From Parcubacteria group bacterium Greene1014_15 (GTDB lineage Bacteria > Patescibacteriota > Minisyncoccia > Phycocordibacterales > VMGT01), in contig VMGT01000020.1 in assembly GCA_007376725.1 (NCBI GenBank), positions 1 through 48,283 of the forward strand: a DNA stretch of 48,283 nt, in the 5' to 3' direction. Each line of letters starts with the position of its first letter. Positions within the stretch are counted from its first letter, which is position 1. Under the pieces are notes generated by a model that searched no databases, was not told the origin of the DNA, and saw nothing but the letters and a program-made list of their open reading frames with translations. Below are positions 33,484-40,977 of the stretch, piece after piece. The position numbers were made by a program, and so were the translations under genes.

Positions 33484-34252
33484 AGAACAGAGTCAGTATT
33501 TCAGGAACATCATCCGTAATGAGAATCGTATGCTCAAAGTGAGCGCTCCGTTTCCCATCAACTGTTTTCCATGTGTATCCATCGCTATCAAGCTCAATAT
33601 TCCGCGTTCCCTCATTAAGCATCGGCTCTATTGCAAGCACCATGCACGGCAAAAGTTTTGGTCCTTTCCCTACAGTTCCGACATTTGGAATGTAGGGCTC
33701 TTCGTGCACATAGTGTCCAACACCGTGCCCACCAAGTTCTTCAACAATACCGTACCCAAGCGGCCGGGCGTATGATTCAATCGCCGCACCAATATCTCCG
33801 ATCCTTTTGCCGCCTTTCGCTGCGTTAATGCCACACATAAGCGCTTCTTCTGTAGTATACAAAAGTTTCTGCGCCGCGCGATCAATCGTGCCAACAGCAA
33901 CCGTCTTTGCCATATCTACAACCAAACCTCTGTGTATAAGGCCGATATCAATGCCAACAATATCGCCATCAGCAAGTATTTTCGGATGTTCGTTTGGGAT
34001 ACCGTGTACCACTTCATCGTTTACTGAAACACACAGTGTCGCAGGAAACGGACGGTTCGCGCCATATGGTTTGTAGTTGAGAAATGCGGCTTTGTCGCCT
34101 CCTGCCACAATTTGATCATGCGCAATTCGATCAAGAACAGCCGTACTCACGCCAGGATGCACTTCTGCTATCACTGTATTGAGAACAACCGCGAGGCGGC
34201 GTCCGGCTTCGCGCAAAATCTCTATCTCATCCGGCGTCTTTACCATGCTCAT
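33482..34252 (-). CDS. map: methionine aminopeptidase, type I
   Basis: 256 residues (254 if ATG 34246 is used). Metal ligands visible: DIVGIDIGLIHRGLVVDMAKT (both Asp), GHGVGHYVHEEP (His), VLAIEPML (Glu) and the final AHFEHTILIT (Glu). It removes the initiator methionine from new proteins. Last gene of adk-pyrH-map, which normally follows secY. An element (34273-34429) lies between it and pyrH. Confidence 0.96.
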   Translation of the reverse strand: MSMVKTPDEIEILREAGRRLAVVLNTVIAEVHPGVSTAVLDRIAHDQIVAGGDKAAFLNYKPYGANRPFPATLCVSVNDEVVHGIPNEHPKILADGDIVGIDIGLIHRGLVVDMAKTVAVGTIDRAAQKLLYTTEEALMCGINAAKGGKRIGDIGAAIESYARPLGYGIVEELGGHGVGHYVHEEPYIPNVGTVGKGPKLLPCMVLAIEPMLNEGTRNIELDSDGYTWKTVDGKRSAHFEHTILITDDVPEILTLF

Positions 34253-34272
34253 AGTTTTTTAAGGATGAATCA

Positions 34273-34429
34273 CTCACCTTACGCAATAATATGAATGTTT
34301 TTCCGTCATTGCGAGGGCGAAGCCCGAAGCAATCTAGGATTACGTCAAGAAACTCTGGATTGCTTCGGGCTTCGCCCTCGCAATGACAAGTATAGATAAT
34401 CTCATACAACTCATATTGCGTAAGGTGAG
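34273..34429. mobile_element. 157-bp CTTACGCA-type element at the pyrH-map junction
   Basis: CTCACCTTACGCAATA at 34273-34288 and its exact complement at 34414-34429. TGAATCA occurs directly on both sides (34266-34272 and 34430-34436), consistent with a 7-bp (or 8-bp) target duplication. The interior is a near-perfect REP hairpin (CGTCATTGCGAGGGCGAAGC... / ...GCTTCGCCCTCGCAATGAC). Removal restores a pyrH ending in HP followed by TAA six bases before map. Confidence 0.85.
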
Positions 34430-35118
34430 TGAATCACGGTACCGACGAACTCTTCACCACGCAAATACTTTTCCACGTTTTCAATATTTTTTCCATTCAA
34501 AATTGCCACTTCAATGCCAATGGCCTCTGCACGCGCCGAAGCAACAGGATCAAAGGGTGCATGCAGGCCCGGATCCCACTCCATAGGTATTAATTTCCGA
34601 TATTCTCCCCATGTAATATCTTTGATCGGTTTCGCATCTCCATGTTGCTTCGGATCTTTATCGTACGCAAAATCGATATTTGAGAGATTCACAATTTTCA
34701 TTGCATGTAATTTTTCTGCAAATTCCACTGCATCAAGATCAGAACTCGAACCCGGAGCATACGCTCCGCCCATGATGACTTTTGCGTCAATCCCATCTAA
34801 TTCTTCTGGCCTGTTGACAACTTCACCGTATGCAAGCTCTTTGCAAACCGTCTGAAGAAGCTTGCTATTAAGCCGAAGAGCATAGATGCCGATCCAGTCA
34901 AGATCTTCTTTCGTTGTTTCTGTGAGTTCTTTGGCGACATTTTGATATTTGCGGCATGTTCTGCCGCCTCCAACGACAATCATGAATCGTTTGCCTTCCG
35001 CGACAAAACGAGCGATCATCTCGCGAAATAATCTCAAAAATTCCGTATCAACTTCTTCCGGCACGACAAGCGAACCGCCAAGCGATATGACGATTGTTTC
35101 TTGTTGCTCGTTATTCAT
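34411..35118 (-). CDS. pyrH: UMP kinase, archaeal-type
   Basis: 235 residues. ISLGGSLVVPE (phosphate-binding glycine loop), FMIVVGGGRTCRKYQ, DWIGIYALRLNSKLL and NIDFAYDKDPKQHGDAK. It phosphorylates UMP to UDP with ATP. The sequence is nearer the archaeal-type branch than the E. coli one, as is usual in CPR. The last residues (SPYAI) and the TGA stop are encoded by the end of the inserted element at 34273-34429; the start codon ATG 35118 lies within the target duplication of the other element (35127-35245). No SD remains upstream. Confidence 0.93.
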   Translation of the reverse strand: MNNEQQETIVISLGGSLVVPEEVDTEFLRLFREMIARFVAEGKRFMIVVGGGRTCRKYQNVAKELTETTKEDLDWIGIYALRLNSKLLQTVCKELAYGEVVNRPEELDGIDAKVIMGGAYAPGSSSDLDAVEFAEKLHAMKIVNLSNIDFAYDKDPKQHGDAKPIKDITWGEYRKLIPMEWDPGLHAPFDPVASARAEAIGIEVAILNGKNIENVEKYLRGEEFVGTVIHSPYAI

Positions 35119-35126
35119 ATTCTATA

Positions 35127-35245
35127 TGACTTACGCACTTGAGTGCAGTTTGAGGCGCGAGCGAGGCTTGCGACCAAGCTGTATTTCCTATACAGCGCGG
35201 GAACAAACGAGCGAAGCAACGAAGAAATGCGCCAAGTGCGTAAGT
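35127..35245. mobile_element. 119-bp CTTACGCA-type element at the adk-pyrH junction
   Basis: TGACTTACGCACTTG at the left and CAAGTGCGTAAGT at the right. CATATTCTATA is repeated directly at 35116-35126 and 35246-35256, an 11-bp target duplication that contains the pyrH start codon (left copy) and the adk stop codon (right copy). Removing the element leaves a three-base gap between adk stop and pyrH ATG. Confidence 0.85.
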
Positions 35246-35251
35246 CATATT

Positions 35252-35842
35252 CTATAGTTTGAGAGCAGTTGCAATATCTTTCGCAACATTTTCGATCGAC
35301 TGCTCACCATTGATATCGATAAAGTTATAATAAGCATGGCTCCGAAAATATTCGATTGCCGGTTTGGTCTCCGTATCGAACCAGTCAAGCCTCTTTGAAA
35401 TTCCGGCGGCGGTGTCATCATGTCTACCACGCTCGCTGAGGCGGTCAGTTGCCCACTCTTGCGACACATTGATATGCACCACATCCGGCCGTTCCCGTTT
35501 ATAGAACTGCAATGCGCCATCAAAAACAAGCGCTTCCGCATATCTGCGCACAAGGCCATCGCAAAAAAAGTGCTCATTCCCGGTCATATTTTTGATCAAC
35601 AGCCCTGTCCATATCCATATCGGCAAAAATTCAGGTTGAAGGCCTCCCGTTTCCATAATCTCCCGTGCAAGCGTGCTCGTGTATGAATCTTCCTCAACAA
35701 ATGTGCGAAATTCATTGCCGGTTTGGATATAAAAAAGAGACCTTTCTTGGTCCTTTTGTGCAAACAAATCACGCAAGAGGTCCAGCTGTGTCGTCTTCCC
35801 CGATCCCGAACGTCCATAGAATATAATGGTGCGCAGTTGCAT
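35252..35842 (-). CDS. adk: adenylate kinase-family protein
   Basis: 196 residues. P-loop GRSGSGKTTQL (residues 9-19), NMP-binding region with GNEFRTFVEED, FFCDGLVRR (the DG-R site of adenylate kinases) and the lid RLSERGRHDDT, which retains the Arg and DD pattern of a short lid. It sits after secY in the order secY-adk-(pyrH)-map, which supports the assignment. Substrate most likely AMP, though another nucleoside monophosphate is possible. Confidence 0.85.
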   Translation of the reverse strand: MQLRTIIFYGRSGSGKTTQLDLLRDLFAQKDQERSLFYIQTGNEFRTFVEEDSYTSTLAREIMETGGLQPEFLPIWIWTGLLIKNMTGNEHFFCDGLVRRYAEALVFDGALQFYKRERPDVVHINVSQEWATDRLSERGRHDDTAAGISKRLDWFDTETKPAIEYFRSHAYYNFIDINGEQSIENVAKDIATALKL

Positions 35843-35884
35843 ACATGTTACTATACACCAGAAATCGTGTTTGCGCTAGTTCTA

Positions 35885-36066
35885 AGGGCTCGTTAAAAAA
35901 TTAATTCCCAATCTCGCGCACACTGCGCAGCCATCTCCAACTCGTGCTCACTCGCAAAACCACTCGTTGTATCGGAATACAACTCGGGTTTCGCTCATTC
36001 CGCGCCAAGTCGTATTTGACCGCGCATTGTGCGTGATCTTTGGGAATTAATTTTTTAACGAGCCCT
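35885..36066. mobile_element. 182-bp inverted-repeat element with 27-bp perfect ends
   Basis: The ends (35885-35911 and 36040-36066) are perfect complements, beginning AGGGCTCGTT and ending AATTCCCAA, directly followed by TCTCGC. A second inner hairpin GCGCACACTGCGCA.../...TGCGCATTGTGCG is present. It lies 42 bases upstream of the adk start. Confidence 0.8.
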
Positions 36067-36080
36067 AACGTAAAAAGATG

Positions 36081-36115
36081 GGGGGTGCGGCCATTCGGCA
36101 CACCCCCGCTTTTTA
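36081..36115. terminator. bidirectional terminator
   Basis: GGGGGTG (36081-36087) pairs with CACCCCC (36101-36107), followed by GCTTTTTA on plus; the minus side continues CATCTTTTT. It would stop transcription entering adk from the RAYT island. Confidence 0.7.
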
Positions 36116-36170
36116 GGAACCTGTCTACAATCTCGCTTTCTAGTCAAAATGGAGGTCGTAGACAGGTTCT
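36115..36170. repeat. 56-bp hairpin, miniature AGGAACC element
   Basis: AGGAACCTGTCTACAATCTC pairs with the right side GTCGTAGACAGGTTCTT. It contains AATCTCGCTTTC next to the left arm, the inner motif of the larger elements, and looks like a deleted copy. The right edge is close to the TGA at 36176. Confidence 0.65.
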
Positions 36171-36175
36171 TTTAC

Positions 36176-36287
36176 TCAATCCTCTATTGCATCTTCCTCA
36201 GACGAGGAGAGAGACCAGCCGCGACCTTCTTTGGTCAATTCTCCAAAACCAACCCAGTCGACAGCAACGGTTAATTTCTTTGATAGT
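36176..36287 (-). pseudogene. 3' remnant of an unknown gene
   Basis: A minus frame of about 36 codons reads LTVAVDWVGFGELTKEG followed by an acidic tail SSSEEDAIED and TGA. It looks like a protein C-terminus whose upstream part was replaced by the repeat array at 36285. Origin unknown; low certainty because it is short. Confidence 0.35.
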
Positions 36288-36675
36288 AATACGGGAGTAA
36301 TACGGTAATACGGGGGTAATACGGGGACAGTCACCGTAATACGGGTAATACGGGGTAATACGGGGTAATACGGGGCATACGAATACGGGGACAGTCACCG
36401 TATTTATTTCACCGATAATACGGGGTACGGGGTAATACGGTCTAATACGGGGTAATACGGGTAATACGGGTAATACGGGTAATACGGGTAATACGGGTAA
36501 TACGGGGACAGTCACCGTATTTATTTCACCGATAATACGGGGTACGGGGTAATACGGTAATACGGGGACAGTCACCGTATTTATTTCACCGATAATACGG
36601 GGACAGTCACCGGATAATACGGGGATAATACGGGGACAGTCACCGTATTTATTCACCGTATTTATTTCACCGTAT
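36285..36675. repeat. REP array of RAYT: TAATACGGG units and GGGGACAGTCACCG cores
   Basis: About 390 bp of short irregular units (GTAATACGGG and variants, over twenty) separated by six copies of GGGGACAGTCACCG, four followed by TATTTAT or ATAAT. Spacing is not regular. The array touches the stop codon of the RAYT gene. Inverted copies of the same core lie on its other side (37378-37530). Confidence 0.9.
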
Positions 36676-37365
36676 TTATTTCCTCTTCACATTCTTTGAA
36701 CCCTTTGGTCTTCCACCCTCTCGCAAAGTTGCATGCAATTTGTGTTCATCAACCATCATATTCACCCAGTCATTAGAACCAAAAGGCGCACCTTTGTTCA
36801 CCGATGTCCTGATACCTGTGGTTATATCTTCTTTGTCTTGCGTATTCACCCATGCACCGTAATTCGTGGGTAATGGTGTGGGTCCTTTTGAAAGCATCTT
36901 CTGCAACTTTGGAGTACCTCTAGCTCTGATCCACCCGCTCCCCCATCTCCAGTCCTCTACCTTGCGCACAAGACCTGCACGCACCGGATTGCGTTCCACA
37001 TATTTAATGACTGTCAGTAAATGAGCGTCTTTTTGGATAATGAAAGACTTATATCTTCCTTGGTAGAGCGGGCCAGTGCCGGTTGTCTTGGTAACGGTGT
37101 GCATTCTCCGCGTGTGTGCATTGGTGAGTAGGTGCATGAATGTTTTCATGTCCCCTTCTTTCTCGGGGAACAACACGAGGTGCCAATGGTTGGGCATGAG
37201 AGTGAATGCGAGTACATGCATGCCTGTTTTCTCTTGTGTGCGAATGAGCAAATCCATGAACAGTTGGTAGTCTTTTTCGTTTCTGAATATGCGCGTTCTA
37301 CCAACGGCGCGATTGATAACGTGATATGGAGTTTGTGCGATATCTACTCGTGCTTGGCGCGCCAT
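36676..37365 (-). CDS. REP-associated tyrosine transposase (RAYT, Y1-type)
   Basis: 229 residues. Family motifs: YHVINRAVGR near the N-terminus, the HUH-type LMPNHWHLVL (about residue 60), GPLYQGRYKSFIIQ, VIKYVERNPVRAGLV and a basic tail GGRPKGSKNVKRK. RAYTs nick and rejoin single-stranded REP hairpins; the catalytic His pair (HWH) is present and the Tyr is likely in the region after residue 95. Arrays with GGGGACAGTCACCG flank the gene on both sides, inverted, which are probably its substrate. Appears intact. Confidence 0.9.
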   Translation of the reverse strand: MARQARVDIAQTPYHVINRAVGRTRIFRNEKDYQLFMDLLIRTQEKTGMHVLAFTLMPNHWHLVLFPEKEGDMKTFMHLLTNAHTRRMHTVTKTTGTGPLYQGRYKSFIIQKDAHLLTVIKYVERNPVRAGLVRKVEDWRWGSGWIRARGTPKLQKMLSKGPTPLPTNYGAWVNTQDKEDITTGIRTSVNKGAPFGSNDWVNMMVDEHKLHATLREGGRPKGSKNVKRK

Positions 37366-37377
37366 GCGATTACTATA

Positions 37378-37530
37378 TCATAAGTATACGGTGACTGTCC
37401 CCGTATATGACCCCGTATATGTCCCCGTATACCCCGTATATTAAGTCGGTGACTGTCCCCGTATATCCGTATATGCCCCGTATATGTCGTATATCCTGAC
37501 CCCGTATATCCCGTATATCCGTCGTATGGC
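37378..37530. repeat. right-hand REP array, inverted
   Basis: Two copies of CGGTGACTGTCCCCGTAT (about 37388 and 37446) with further CCCCGTATAT units. They are the complement of the array on the other side of the RAYT gene. The left edge follows the RAYT start codon by about 13 bases. Confidence 0.85.
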
Positions 37531-37703
37531 CAGGTCGCTTGAGTGCGTACGTGATCGTTGCGACGACTCCTTTCAAGAAATCGTCTACGAAACAATATAT
37601 TGCTATCAAAATGGTGTCGGAATGTTGTGCCAGAGTCATAATGGTTGTTGATTATACTTTTATGGCTCTAGTATAGCATTCTTTGCCTATCGTGATTCGG
37701 GTT
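37524..37703 (-). mobile_element. IS left-end remnant with a truncated transposase start
   Basis: On the minus strand: an end starting AACCCGAATCACGATAGGC (37703 leftwards), a short leader with a CCAGAG/CTCTGG hairpin, then ATG at 37639 beginning MTLAQHSDTILIAIYCFVDD and ending FLKGVVATITYALKRPGH where the REP array starts. The VDDF..K...KRPG pattern resembles the N-termini of some DDE transposases (IS982-like), from memory only. The first ~100 bases recur at 47281-47386. The outer end lies in the 3' end of the SnoaL-like gene. Confidence 0.6.
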
Positions 37704-38002
37704 AGTATTCTGTTATCATATTTGATACCCTCATATATGCCAGAATAATGGCCTTTCCCCGCAAATTCAACTACAACCGTTTTGTCATCTCCTTGGATAG
37801 TCAATATTTTGAAATTCCAATCGGAAAGTTCCGTATATGTTTCTTTCATCTTTTCTACATACTTCTCTTTGCCTTGGATAATCCCTTTCGATCCTATAAC
37901 TTGGTATTGTACCTTTTCATCAAGACAATCCGCACATAAAATCCAATCTCGCTGATTCTCTGCATCAAGAAATTTTTCAACTATTTCCATTGCATTTTTC
38001 AT
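37652..38002 (-). CDS. SnoaL/NTF2-like protein with altered C-terminus
   Basis: 116 residues. Helical start (EIVEKFLDAENQRDWILCADCLDEKVQY) then the curved sheet (IQGKEKYVEKMKETYTEL, WNFKILTIQGDDKTVVVEF, YEGIKYDNR) of small NTF2-like proteins, often ligand-binding or isomerase-like. The family usually ends with a strand like FRFRDGKI. Here the last 17 codons (LTRITIGKECYTRAIKV) come from the end of the IS remnant, so the final strand was replaced. The gene lies between secY and adk, where no such gene is normal. Confidence 0.75.
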   Translation of the reverse strand: MKNAMEIVEKFLDAENQRDWILCADCLDEKVQYQVIGSKGIIQGKEKYVEKMKETYTELSDWNFKILTIQGDDKTVVVEFAGKGHYSGIYEGIKYDNRILTRITIGKECYTRAIKV

Positions 38003-38074
38003 AAATCACTCAAATAACAATTACAAAACTTCCACCAATAAGCAGTTTTTTGTTCGAAACATAGTTGGATTATT

Positions 38075-39346
38075 TTAATACTCCCGCATTGAAACTTGCG
38101 CTTCGATTTTGCGGATGAGATCGAGAACAACGGAAACGGCAATCAAGAGCGCCGTGCCGCCAATAGAGAGTGCTGTAAGACCGGTAAGCGCTTGCATGCC
38201 AATTGGCAGAACAGCAATAATACCAAGAAAGAGAGCGCCAACAAGCGTAATCCGTGTAACGATTTTTCCGATGTATGTCGCCGTATGATACCCCGGACGA
38301 ACACCGGGAACAAATGCGCCGCTCTTCTGCAAATTTTGCGAGATTGAATCGGGATCAAAGGTCACTGCAGTGTAGAAATAGGTGAACAAAACAACAAGAA
38401 TAAAGTACATGGAGCCATAAAATAGTTGATTCGCGAGCAATGCGCTCACAAAAGTCGATAGTGAACTGATCAGCTCATTGTCGATGTTGGAAAGAAAATT
38501 CACGATCATTTGGGGAAAGAGCAGTATTGAAAGAGCGAAGATGATCGGAATAACACCCGCTTGGTTAAGACGCAGCGGTAGATACGTAGAAATACCACCC
38601 GTTACCTTGGAGCCGCGAACACGTTTTGCGTAGGTAACCGGCACCGGGCGTTCCGCCTCCGTCACCGTCACCACACCCGCGATCACAGCGAGCGCTGCAG
38701 CAAGAAAGCCGAGATAGAGCGGCAACTGTTCTGGAGAAAACGAAAACACCAGTTGGCTCGCCACTTGCGGCAAACCGGCAACAATACCTGCAAAAATAAT
38801 GAGCGAGGAACCGCTGCCGATGCCAAATTCGCTCATGAGTTCGCCAATCCATGTGAGCATGATAGACCCGGCAGCAATAACTGCGATGTTCGCTGCAAGA
38901 TTGAGAATGGGCAAATCAACAATAATTCCCTGCCGCTGCAAAATAACGATAAAACTAAATCCTTGAATGATCGAGAGCGGAACCATAAGAAGCCGCGAGT
39001 ATTGTGCAAACTTTTTTCGCCCCGCTTCCCCTTCCTCGTGGTACATCTCTTTGAGCTTGGGGAACATCATCGTTAAAAGCTGCATGATGATTGACGCCGT
39101 AATGTAGGGACCGACGCCAAGCATTACGATAGAAAGATTCGAGAGGCCGCCGCCGGAAAAGATATTCAAAAGACCGAGAAATTGATTCGAAGCAAAAAAC
39201 TGCTCGAGCGCAATCTTGTCAACGCCGGGAATTGGAATCGTCGCCATCAAACGGAACACTGCAAGAGCGCCAACAACAAACAATATACGGTTGCGCAGTG
39301 AACGATCTTTGAGAGCGAGTTTGAATTTAGAAAATAGACTTTGCAT
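38075..39346 (-). CDS. secY: preprotein translocase subunit SecY
   Basis: 423 residues, ten predicted helices. Signatures: VFRLMATIPIPGVD, the plug region LNIFSGGGLSNLSIVMLGVGPYI, ITASIIMQLLTMMFP, YAKRVRGSKVTGG (cytoplasmic loop), LPLRLNQAGVIPIIFA and VRPGYHTATYI. Forms the SecYEG channel. Follows rplO by 42 bases in the usual spc order. Confidence 0.96.
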   Translation of the reverse strand: MQSLFSKFKLALKDRSLRNRILFVVGALAVFRLMATIPIPGVDKIALEQFFASNQFLGLLNIFSGGGLSNLSIVMLGVGPYITASIIMQLLTMMFPKLKEMYHEEGEAGRKKFAQYSRLLMVPLSIIQGFSFIVILQRQGIIVDLPILNLAANIAVIAAGSIMLTWIGELMSEFGIGSGSSLIIFAGIVAGLPQVASQLVFSFSPEQLPLYLGFLAAALAVIAGVVTVTEAERPVPVTYAKRVRGSKVTGGISTYLPLRLNQAGVIPIIFALSILLFPQMIVNFLSNIDNELISSLSTFVSALLANQLFYGSMYFILVVLFTYFYTAVTFDPDSISQNLQKSGAFVPGVRPGYHTATYIGKIVTRITLVGALFLGIIAVLPIGMQALTGLTALSIGGTALLIAVSVVLDLIRKIEAQVSMREY

Positions 39347-39388
39347 ATACTAATTTACAGACGAAAATCTGGGCGCACAACAAAAAAC

Positions 39389-39823
39389 CTATACCACAAC
39401 TGTGCCACCAACTTTCTCTATCAAGTCGCGAACGGATTTCGAAACAGCGATACCTTTGATGGTCAGCACCTTCGAGAGACCGCCGCGATGGAGAATCTTT
39501 ATCTTCGGCATCTTACCCTTGCGCATTCGTACAAGGCCTTGTTTGAGAAGATATTCCGGAGTAACATCCACCGCTTTGGCCGCATACTTTTCAAGACTTC
39601 CCGTTGTCACAATCACCGGCTTCTCGTAAATACTCTGAAACTGATACCCGCGCAACTTTGGCAGCTTCTTAATGATATCACGCATTTCCGGGCGGAATTT
39701 CGCGCCAGCTCGAGCTTTCTGTCCCTTTGTGCCGCGGCCAGACGTTTTGCCGCGCGCACCGCCACGGCCGACGCGCTTCTTTGTTTTCTGTGCATGTTCT
39801 CTTTTGAGAGTATGTATTTGCAT
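39389..39823 (-). CDS. rplO: 50S ribosomal protein L15
   Basis: 144 residues from ATG 39823. N-terminal Gly/Arg/Lys-rich loop (KKRVGRGGARGKTSGRGTKGQK) and a C-terminal globular domain (KIKILHRGGLSKVLTIKGIAVS). Starts 10 bases after rpsE; rpmD, normally between them, is absent. Confidence 0.94.
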   Translation of the reverse strand: MQIHTLKREHAQKTKKRVGRGGARGKTSGRGTKGQKARAGAKFRPEMRDIIKKLPKLRGYQFQSIYEKPVIVTTGSLEKYAAKAVDVTPEYLLKQGLVRMRKGKMPKIKILHRGGLSKVLTIKGIAVSKSVRDLIEKVGGTVVV

Positions 39824-39833
39824 ATCAGTAAAA

Positions 39834-40610
39834 TTACTCGAAAGCGGGTTGTGCAACAACATCCTCTCCTACTGTAGGATCCACTGCAGCCGCCGGCAGA
39901 GCGACAGCAACAGCACGCTTAAGCTGTTTGAGCGCTTTAATCGCAACGCGAGCATTATTCAAACGATTACGGCTGCGCGAATGAATCTTTGACATAACGT
40001 CAGTAACTCCGGCAAGTTCAAGCACGTTTCGCACCGAACTTCCTGCCACAAGACCGCCTCCGGGAGCTGGCGAAATCTCGACAAGCGATGAGCTATACTT
40101 TGCCCGCACTTGATGCGGAATAGACATGTTTTTTGTCAGAGGCACTTTGATCATATTCTTTTTTGCATCTTTCGTTGCCTTCTCGATCGCAAGCGCAGTG
40201 TCACCGGCTTTGCCGATGCCAACACCAACCGTGCCCTTGCGGTCACCGAGAATCATCACAACGCTAAAATTGAAACGACGACCTCCCGCGACTACGCGCG
40301 TCACGCGGCGAATGTTAACGACACGCTGTTCGAACTCTGGACGCACGCGCTCGCGGCGAGGACCGCCTGACCCGCGACGAGAACGCCCTTCGGCACCGCC
40401 AGGACCTCCTTTGCGCGCACCTCCGCGAAATGGCGGGCGATTACCTCCTCCTTTCTGTCCGCCGGCCGGACCTCCACGCTGTGACGATCCGCGTCGAGGT
40501 ATAAACGAACGATCTCCTTCGCGCGCGCCGCCTGCCGTCCGTCCGCTGACGAGGGCCTTGCTTCCACCCGTTTTTCCTGTCTGCGTTGTTTTTTGAGTAT
40601 TGTTTTCCAT
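39834..40610 (-). CDS. rpsE: 30S ribosomal protein S5 with Gly/Arg-rich extension
   Basis: 258 residues from ATG 40610. The S5 core begins at about residue 90 with FEQRVVNIRRVTRVVAGGRRF and includes VGVGIGKAGDTALAI and SPAPGGGLVAGSSVRNVLELAGVTDV. The N-terminal ~85 residues are unusual: Gly, Arg, Ser and Pro-rich (RRGSSQRGGPAGGQKGGGN, GGARKGGPGGAEG), like RGG regions that bind RNA. Normal S5 is about 165 residues. Confidence 0.94.
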   Translation of the reverse strand: MENNTQKTTQTGKTGGSKALVSGRTAGGAREGDRSFIPRRGSSQRGGPAGGQKGGGNRPPFRGGARKGGPGGAEGRSRRGSGGPRRERVRPEFEQRVVNIRRVTRVVAGGRRFNFSVVMILGDRKGTVGVGIGKAGDTALAIEKATKDAKKNMIKVPLTKNMSIPHQVRAKYSSSLVEISPAPGGGLVAGSSVRNVLELAGVTDVMSKIHSRSRNRLNNARVAIKALKQLKRAVAVALPAAAVDPTVGEDVVAQPAFE

Positions 40611-40617
40611 ACGTATG

Positions 40618-40968
40618 TTAAAATTCAAGACCTCCTTCGCGCGCGCCGTCCGCAAATGCCTTAATCCGGCCTGCATACACAAATCCTCCGCGATCAAAAA
40701 CGACTTTTGTTATTTTCTTTTCTTTTGCCTCCTCGGCAATTTTTTTTCCCGCAATCGTCGCGGTTTCAGTTTTGTTTTTGCCGGAAATTACTTTCGAAGT
40801 CAGGCCGACAAGGGTTCTGCTATTCTCATCGTCAATTATTTGAGCATGAATATATTTATTTGAGCGATACACTGAAAGACGCGGTTTCTCTTTGGTTCCG
40901 GACACAGAAAAACGCACCTTTGTGTGGCGCCGCTCTCGCGTTTTTGTTTTTATGTCGGTCTTAGTCAT
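40618..40968 (-). CDS. rplR: 50S ribosomal protein L18
   Basis: 116 residues: [38 protein letters not shown] and the C-terminal [20 protein letters not shown]. Binds 5S rRNA. Seven bases before the S5 start. Confidence 0.95.
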   Translation of the reverse strand: MTKTDIKTKTRERRHTKVRFSVSGTKEKPRLSVYRSNKYIHAQIIDDENSRTLVGLTSKVISGKNKTETATIAGKKIAEEAKEKKITKVVFDRGGFVYAGRIKAFADGAREGGLEF

Positions 40969-40977
40969 TATGATATA

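Noticed and set aside
36198-36656. 152-residue protein encoded by the repeat array
   Set aside because: The translation is low-complexity repetition of the TAATACGGG units; it has no start context and no protein-like composition.
36285-36675. CRISPR array
   Set aside because: Units are 9-12 bases with irregular spacing and no unique spacers of constant length; no cas gene is near. The REP core and adjacent RAYT explain it.
37373-37523. Continuation of the IS transposase beyond KRPGH
   Set aside because: From here the frame translates REP units (repeated DIRG/YG patterns), so the transposase is truncated.
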